This document shows, piece by piece, positions 41,516-45,577 of a stretch of 45,577 bases of DNA. Under the pieces are notes generated by a model, which had not been told where the DNA came from, searched no databases, and saw only the letters and a list, made by a program, of their open reading frames with translations. The stretch comes from Actinomycetota bacterium (GTDB taxonomy: Bacteria; Actinomycetota; Acidimicrobiia; Acidimicrobiales; JAJPHE01): assembly GCA_027315345.1 (NCBI GenBank), contig DAHUYE010000075.1:1-45577 (forward strand), in the 5' to 3' direction. Position numbers and translations under genes: made by a program. Positions within the stretch are counted from its first letter, which is position 1. Each line of letters starts with the position of its first letter.

Positions 41516-41941
41516 TCACACGATCCGGTAGGTCTGCACGGCATGGGCCACCGGCCGTCCCTCGGCATCGGTGGCGCTCATCTCGGTGAAGATGAGCTCC
41601 CGGGCCCGCCGGACGGTCCGGGCCGTGCAGACCAGGTCCGAACTGCGGGCCGCTCCCACGTACTGCACGCTCATAGACACCGTCGAGGCCCGCAGCCCCT
41701 TGGCCAGGTCGTGATCGGACCAGGCCGCCCCGGCGCCGGCCGTGTCCAGCACCGAGGCCACCACCCCGCCGTGGTAGACGGTCCCGTCATTGGTGAGGTC
41801 GGCCCGGAAGGGGAGGCGCAGGATCACCTCGTCGGGCTCGAAGCGCTCGAAGACGACGCCCAGGCCGGCCAGAAAGGGCGTCTCCAGCATGGCCCGGGCC
41901 AGGCCCTGGCGCCGGCGGGCGCCCTCTTCTTCCTCGGCCAT
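41516..41941 (-). CDS. PaaI-family hotdog thioesterase
   Basis: ATG 41941 (MAEEEEGARRRQ) has GGAG 9 nt upstream and is preferred to the longer 41980 start, giving 141 aa. The hotdog fold is shown by FERFEPDEVILRLPFR, the motif NDGTVYHGGVVASVLDTAGAGAAW with catalytic Asn/His/Gly positions, and strands ASTVSMSVQYVGAA and DLVCTARTVRRAREL. Members hydrolyse acyl-CoA thioesters. It is divergent from the AhpD-like gene across a 14-bp palindrome. Confidence 0.85.
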   Translation of the reverse strand: MAEEEEGARRRQGLARAMLETPFLAGLGVVFERFEPDEVILRLPFRADLTNDGTVYHGGVVASVLDTAGAGAAWSDHDLAKGLRASTVSMSVQYVGAARSSDLVCTARTVRRARELIFTEMSATDAEGRPVAHAVQTYRIV

Positions 41942-41984
41942 CCCTGCTCTCCTTCCCGGTCCCAGCGCCGGCATCGGCATGTTG

Positions 41985-41998
41985 ACTGATGCATCAGT
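41985..41998. promoter_or_regulatory. 14-bp palindrome, likely TetR-type operator
   Basis: ACTGATGCATCAGT is a perfect palindrome between the divergent PaaI and AhpD-like genes. It lies 44 bp upstream of the PaaI start and 54 bp upstream of the preferred GTG of the other gene. Its size and symmetry fit a TetR-family dimer site; a TetR gene follows at 42656. It overlaps the alternative ATG 41989, which argues against that start. Confidence 0.5.
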
Positions 41999-42051
41999 TT
42001 GCTACCCTAACCGGGTGGCGGAACGGGTTGGGGAAGAGGCCGGCGGGGGCT

Positions 42052-42612
42052 GTGGCGCGGCCTGAGCTGCTCACCGCCGAGGCGGCCCGGGCCGCCGCTG
42101 AGCAGGCCGGCGTGCCCGAGCGCCTGGCCCGGCTGAACGTGTTCCGCCTGCTGTTGAACCGGACCCGGCTGGCCAAGGCCAGTTCGGATCTCCTGCTCTC
42201 CCTGCTCTTCGGGGCCGAGCTAGACCCCCGCTTGCGGGAGCTGGTCATCATGCGGGTGGCCTGGAACACCGGCTCGGCCTACGAGTGGGCGCAACATTGG
42301 CGGATGGCCATCGGCGCCGGGGTCGAGCCAGGAGATCTGGTGGGGGTGAGGGACTGGGGGGGCCACGGCTTCGAGCCGGCGGCGGCCGCCGTGCTGGCCG
42401 CCACCGATGAGGTCACCGGCCAGGGTGAGGTGGCGACCGCGACGCTGGAGCGCATGAGCAGCCTCCTGGGTGAGGATGCCGCCCTGGAGATGGTGGCCAC
42501 GGCGGCGGCGTGGACGATGCTGTCCACTCTGTTGCGCAGCTTCGCCGTCCCGCTGGAGGACGATCTGGCCGCCTGGCCCCCCGACGGAGCCACGCCGGAC
42601 GGCGCCCGGTGA
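42052..42612 (+). CDS. AhpD/carboxymuconolactone decarboxylase-like protein
   Basis: GTG 42052 (VARPELLTAEAARAA) is preferred, giving 186 aa; ATG 41989 lies inside the palindrome. The CMD-like core is LSLLFGAELDPRLRELVIMRVAWNTGSAYEWAQHWRMAIGAG. The position of the AhpD CxxC disulfide is occupied by TGSAYEW, so it is not a canonical peroxidase reductase and resembles the Glu/His-containing decarboxylase-like members (EW..H). Function unknown. It is followed by the TetR gene, 43 bp on. Confidence 0.75.
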   Translation: MARPELLTAEAARAAAEQAGVPERLARLNVFRLLLNRTRLAKASSDLLLSLLFGAELDPRLRELVIMRVAWNTGSAYEWAQHWRMAIGAGVEPGDLVGVRDWGGHGFEPAAAAVLAATDEVTGQGEVATATLERMSSLLGEDAALEMVATAAAWTMLSTLLRSFAVPLEDDLAAWPPDGATPDGAR

Positions 42613-42655
42613 ACACGACTCTCCAGTCTGTGACCACGGCACCGGACGCAGCGCG

Positions 42656-43291
42656 GTGAGCACGGCGGCGGCGCCGGCCGGGCCGGGGCGGCGGGCGGTC
42701 GGGGACGCCCAGAAGGAGGCCAGACGGGGCCAGATCCTGGCCGCGGCCAAGTCCGTCTTCGCTGAGGCCGGGTTCCAGACCTCGACCATGGCCGACGTAG
42801 CCAGGGCGGCCGAGCTGTCCTACGGAGCGGTGTACTGGTACTTCACCTCCAAGGAGGAACTGTTCCACGCCCTCATGGAACTGGAGGAGGAAGCCCTGCG
42901 GCTTCGCATCCTGGCGAGCCTGGCCGGGCTCTCCCTGGAGGAGCCGGACCAGGCCCTGCGGGGCGCCATCCGGGCCACCTTCGAGTTCTTCGAGGAGGAC
43001 CGGGCCGCCGTCAAGCTCCTCTTCCGCGACTCATACGCCATGGGCGGGCGCTTCGAGTCCCACCTGTCGGGCATCTACGAGCGCTTCATAGATGACTTGG
43101 CCGAAGTCCTTTCCGCCGCCCAGCGCCGGGGCCAGGTGATAGCCGTGCCGGCTCGGGTGGCCGCTTTCAGTGTGGCCGCCCTGGTGGGCCAGCTGGCCTA
43201 CCGCCGGCTCACCACCGATGACGGGCTGGACGCCGGAGTCGTGGCGGACTTCGTGGTCCATCTGATCATGGACGGACTGAGGCCCCGGTGA
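42656..43291 (+). CDS. TetR-family transcriptional regulator
   Basis: GTG 42656 gives 211 aa. The HTH (about residues 23-70) reads ILAAAKSVFAEAGFQTSTMADVARAAELSYGAVYWYFTSKEELFHAL. The C-terminal domain resembles regulators of acyl-CoA and lipid genes (AVKLLFRDSYAMGG, SHLSGIYERFI). It ends in a GTGA overlap with the monooxygenase gene, so it probably controls that operon; the palindrome at 41985-41998 is a candidate site. Confidence 0.88.
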   Translation: MSTAAAPAGPGRRAVGDAQKEARRGQILAAAKSVFAEAGFQTSTMADVARAAELSYGAVYWYFTSKEELFHALMELEEEALRLRILASLAGLSLEEPDQALRGAIRATFEFFEEDRAAVKLLFRDSYAMGGRFESHLSGIYERFIDDLAEVLSAAQRRGQVIAVPARVAAFSVAALVGQLAYRRLTTDDGLDAGVVADFVVHLIMDGLRPR

Positions 43292-44739
43292 GCGCCCGGG
43301 TCATCATCATCGGGGCCGGCATGGCCGGGGTGGCGGCCGCCATCCGCTTGGGCCAGGCCGGTTACGAGGACCTGGTCATCTATGAGAAGGCCGACGGGCT
43401 GGGAGGAACCTGGCGGGACAACACCTATCCCGGCGTGGCTTGTGACGTCCCCTCCCACCTCTACAGCTACTCCTTCGCCCCCAACCCGGAGTGGACCCAC
43501 GTCTTCTCGCCCGGGGCCGAGATCCGCTCCTACCTGGAGCGGGTGGCGGACGACCACGGCGTCACCGGGCGGATCGTCTTCGGGGCCGAGGTCACCGGGC
43601 TGGAACGGCGGGGAAACCTCTGGCACCTCAGCACCGCCGACGGCCGCTCGGATCAGGCGGCGGTGGTCATAGGCGCCACCGGGGTACTGCACCAACCCGC
43701 CTATCCGGACATCGACGGGTTGGGTGATTTCGCCGGCCCGGTCTTCCACTCCGCCCGCTGGGACCACGGGGTCAACCTGGACGGGGCCCGAGTGGGGGTG
43801 ATCGGGACCGGCTCCAGCGCCGTGCAGATAACCGGGGCTCTGGTGAAGCGGGTGGGGGAGTACGTGCTGTTCCAGCGCACCGCCCAGTGGATCCTGCCCG
43901 TACCCAACCCGCCCATCTCCGAGGCCGACCGGACCCGGTACCGGGCCGAGCCAGGGGCCATGGTGGCTCTCAAGGACGAGCTGGCGGCCCAGTTCACAGC
44001 CGGCTTCGCCGACGCCGTGGTCGACGCCGAATCGGAGGCGGCCCGCCACCTGGAGGAGATCTGCGGGGCCCACCTGGAAGCCAGCGTGGCCGACCCGGGG
44101 CTGCGGGCCAAGTTGCTGCCGCCCTATCGCGCCGCCTGTAAACGCCTGGTGGTATCCCCTGACTTCTACGCCGCCATCCAGGCGCCCAGCGCCCGGCTGG
44201 TCACAGCCGCCATCGAGCGGGTCGAGCCCGGCGGTATCCGGACCGCCGACGGGGTGCTGCACGAAGTGGATGTGCTGGTGCTGGCCACCGGTTTCCGGGT
44301 CGACCGGTTCCTGCGGCCCATCTCCGTGACCGGGTCGGGCGGCCTGGAGTTGGACCAGGTCTGGGCCAAACGACCCTCGGCCTACCTGTCCGTATCCGTG
44401 CCGGGCTTCCCCAACCTGTTCCTGCTCAACGGGCCGAACGGGCCGGTGGGCAACTTCTCCCTCATCGACGTGGCCGAACGGCAGATCGACTACATCCTCC
44501 AGCTCCTGGGCCGGTTGGGCGATCCGGAGGCGGCGGCGGTCTGCGCCCGGGCCGACGCGGCCGAGCGCTTCGAGGCGGAGCGGGTGGAAGCAGCCGGGCG
44601 CACCATCTGGGTCACCGGCTGTCGCAGCTGGTACCTGGACGACCGGGGCGTGCCGGCGGCCTGGCCCTGGACCATGCAGCGGTTCCAGGAGGCCATGGCC
44701 GAGCCGGCCCTCGAGGATTTCGAGTTCGAGACGACGTGA
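43288..44739 (+). CDS. Flavin-dependent monooxygenase, Baeyer-Villiger/FMO type
   Basis: This 483-aa FAD and NADPH enzyme inserts oxygen next to a carbonyl or at a heteroatom. The FAD site GAGMAGVAAA is at about residues 9-18, followed by GGTWRDNTYPGVACD. The Baeyer-Villiger fingerprint appears as FAGPVFHSARWD near residue 148, with Asp in place of the usual final Pro. The NADPH site is GTGSSAVQI near 172, and LATGF lies in the C-terminal half. GTG 43288 overlaps the TetR stop. It precedes the diiron oxygenase gene by 16 bp. Substrate not predictable. Confidence 0.88.
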   Translation: MSARVIIIGAGMAGVAAAIRLGQAGYEDLVIYEKADGLGGTWRDNTYPGVACDVPSHLYSYSFAPNPEWTHVFSPGAEIRSYLERVADDHGVTGRIVFGAEVTGLERRGNLWHLSTADGRSDQAAVVIGATGVLHQPAYPDIDGLGDFAGPVFHSARWDHGVNLDGARVGVIGTGSSAVQITGALVKRVGEYVLFQRTAQWILPVPNPPISEADRTRYRAEPGAMVALKDELAAQFTAGFADAVVDAESEAARHLEEICGAHLEASVADPGLRAKLLPPYRAACKRLVVSPDFYAAIQAPSARLVTAAIERVEPGGIRTADGVLHEVDVLVLATGFRVDRFLRPISVTGSGGLELDQVWAKRPSAYLSVSVPGFPNLFLLNGPNGPVGNFSLIDVAERQIDYILQLLGRLGDPEAAAVCARADAAERFEAERVEAAGRTIWVTGCRSWYLDDRGVPAAWPWTMQRFQEAMAEPALEDFEFETT

Positions 44740-44755
44740 GAGAAAAGGAGCAGGA

Positions 44756-45577
44756 ATGCTGGCGGTAGATGTCCCCCAAGCGGTGGCGGAACGGCTCAAC
44801 ACGGCCAGTGCCAAGCGGCGCTGGTACCCCTTCGACCACGATGTCATCGACTGGTCCGTGCCGCTGGGGGGCGAGTGGGCCTACATGCCCGCCCGCCGGT
44901 CCATCTTCACGGCCAGCGACATCCTCGACCGCCTGGACCCGGCCGGGCGCAGCTTCGTGGAGCGCTGGGAGATGACCCAGCGCATGCGCAACACAGCCCA
45001 TGGTGAGCACCTGCTCAACCAGGGGATCCTGGCCATGCTCTGGACCATCGACCCCTATGACCCGAGCTACCGGTATCTCCTGCACGAGGTGGCCGAGGAG
45101 TGCCAGCACATGGCCATGTTCAACCAGTGGGTGCGGCTCAACTCCGACATCGAGACGGCCGGAGCGGGGGAGGCCATGTGGGGCAAGACCATGGCCGACT
45201 TCACCGAGGACCTGGCTGTCGCTCAGCCGGAGGCCTTCTGGGTCAACGTGTTGCTCTTCGAGTTCGTGGGGGACGACTTCAACCAGGCCATGCGGGCCGA
45301 GGGCGGTCACGTGAAGGGCAACGACGGCCGGCCCCTGCACCCGATCCTGGTCCAGATCGGCCAGACCCACGCCGCCGAGGAGGCTCGCCACATCATGTAC
45401 GCCCGGCGCTGGCTGCAGGAGGGCATGCCCAAGCTGGACGACGAGGCCGTGGCCAGGGTGCAGCGGGTGGCCGAACTGGGCGCCCAGGTCCTCATCGGGC
45501 AGAAGTCGGAGATCCTGCCGGTGGCCTACGCCCGCCAGCTGGAGCCGTACATGACCGAGGCCGAGTTCAAGGCGGCC
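44756..45577 (+). CDS. AurF-like diiron oxygenase, truncated by window edge
   Basis: ATG 44756 follows AAAGGAG at a good distance; 274 codons are visible and the frame is open at the right edge. The ligand set of AurF-type non-heme diiron N-oxygenases is recognisable: Glu in AHGEHLLNQ, the ExxH pair in VAEECQHMAMF, Glu in LLFEFVGDD, and HAAEEARHI (H-x3-E-x2-H). AurF oxidises an arylamine to a nitro group; homologues in lipid-rich actinobacteria act on other substrates. Placement after the flavin monooxygenase and TetR suggests a shared oxidative pathway. Confidence 0.82.
   Translation, partial: MLAVDVPQAVAERLNTASAKRRWYPFDHDVIDWSVPLGGEWAYMPARRSIFTASDILDRLDPAGRSFVERWEMTQRMRNTAHGEHLLNQGILAMLWTIDPYDPSYRYLLHEVAEECQHMAMFNQWVRLNSDIETAGAGEAMWGKTMADFTEDLAVAQPEAFWVNVLLFEFVGDDFNQAMRAEGGHVKGNDGRPLHPILVQIGQTHAAEEARHIMYARRWLQEGMPKLDDEAVARVQRVAELGAQVLIGQKSEILPVAYARQLEPYMTEAEFKAA

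Noticed and set aside
1-45577. CRISPR arrays, insertion sequences, prophage, rRNA
   Set aside because: No regularly spaced repeats, transposase or integrase motifs, terminal inverted repeats or rRNA segments were seen.

Overview
The window is high-GC, densely packed bacterial chromosome with many GTG/TTG starts and 1-19 bp gene overlaps. Gene content (menaquinone-type methyltransferase, TetR regulators, P450, Baeyer-Villiger-type monooxygenase, AurF-like diiron oxygenase, DUF1059, actinobacterial-style CobN and CbiX) points to an actinobacterium. An Acidimicrobiia-like lineage is plausible, but that placement is inference. I see no phage, transposase, rRNA, convincing tRNA or CRISPR array.

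Layout. (1) 1-4200, regulatory and accessory: the start of a ribbon-helix-helix (RHH) antitoxin-like gene with a palindromic operator; a two-gene cassette (secreted protein plus 97-aa protein); a divergent membrane-tethered ECF sigma factor; a LuxR-type regulator behind an 18-bp direct repeat; and a HicB-like HTH protein. (2) 4417-6494: a complete preQ0/preQ1 operon, queC-queE-queD-queF. (3) 6534-20883: a corrin-ring cobalamin cluster. cbiX, a ChlI/ChlD-type chelatase subunit and cobN lie on the minus strand. cobB, cobI, cobM, cbiD, cobL, cbiG-cobJ and ferredoxin-cbiC lie on the plus strand, ending in a cobA stub of 40 codons. CobI carries an N-terminal RHH DNA-binding domain, and tandem 8-bp repeats lie directly upstream of it. 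(4) 20880-22069: a small minus-strand operon (32-aa ORF, methyltransferase, DUF302 protein) behind a CsoR/CstR-like site. (5) 22217-23253: a second copy of the two-gene cassette with its promoter region conserved, followed by a ClC transporter with CBS and RCK_C domains. (6) 25777-32385: a cation exchanger, TylF-like and MenG-like methyltransferases, a UbiA-like membrane protein, an SRPBCC protein, a PP2C phosphatase, DUF1059 and a REC-GAF-EAL protein. (7) 32579-45577: a catabolic/transport block with TetR, P450, a UbiB-like kinase, a four-domain LivH-LivM-LivF-LivG fusion with its membrane-anchored binding protein, a PaaI thioesterase, an AhpD-like protein, a second TetR, a flavin monooxygenase and an AurF-like oxygenase cut by the right edge.

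How it fits together. The cobalamin block covers cobalt insertion and most ring methylations, mixing anaerobic-route markers (CbiX, CbiD, CbiG) with the aerobic-route chelatase CobN. No precorrin-6A reductase, complete CobA or late nucleotide-loop genes are present. No B12 riboswitch fits the 112-bp divergent promoter, so the RHH-CobI fusion is an attractive candidate feedback regulator. The two cassette copies share about 135 bp of upstream sequence and are candidates for control by one regulator, possibly the adjacent ECF sigma factor. The right-hand block looks like uptake and oxidation of a hydrophobic or acyl substrate that cannot be named from sequence alone.
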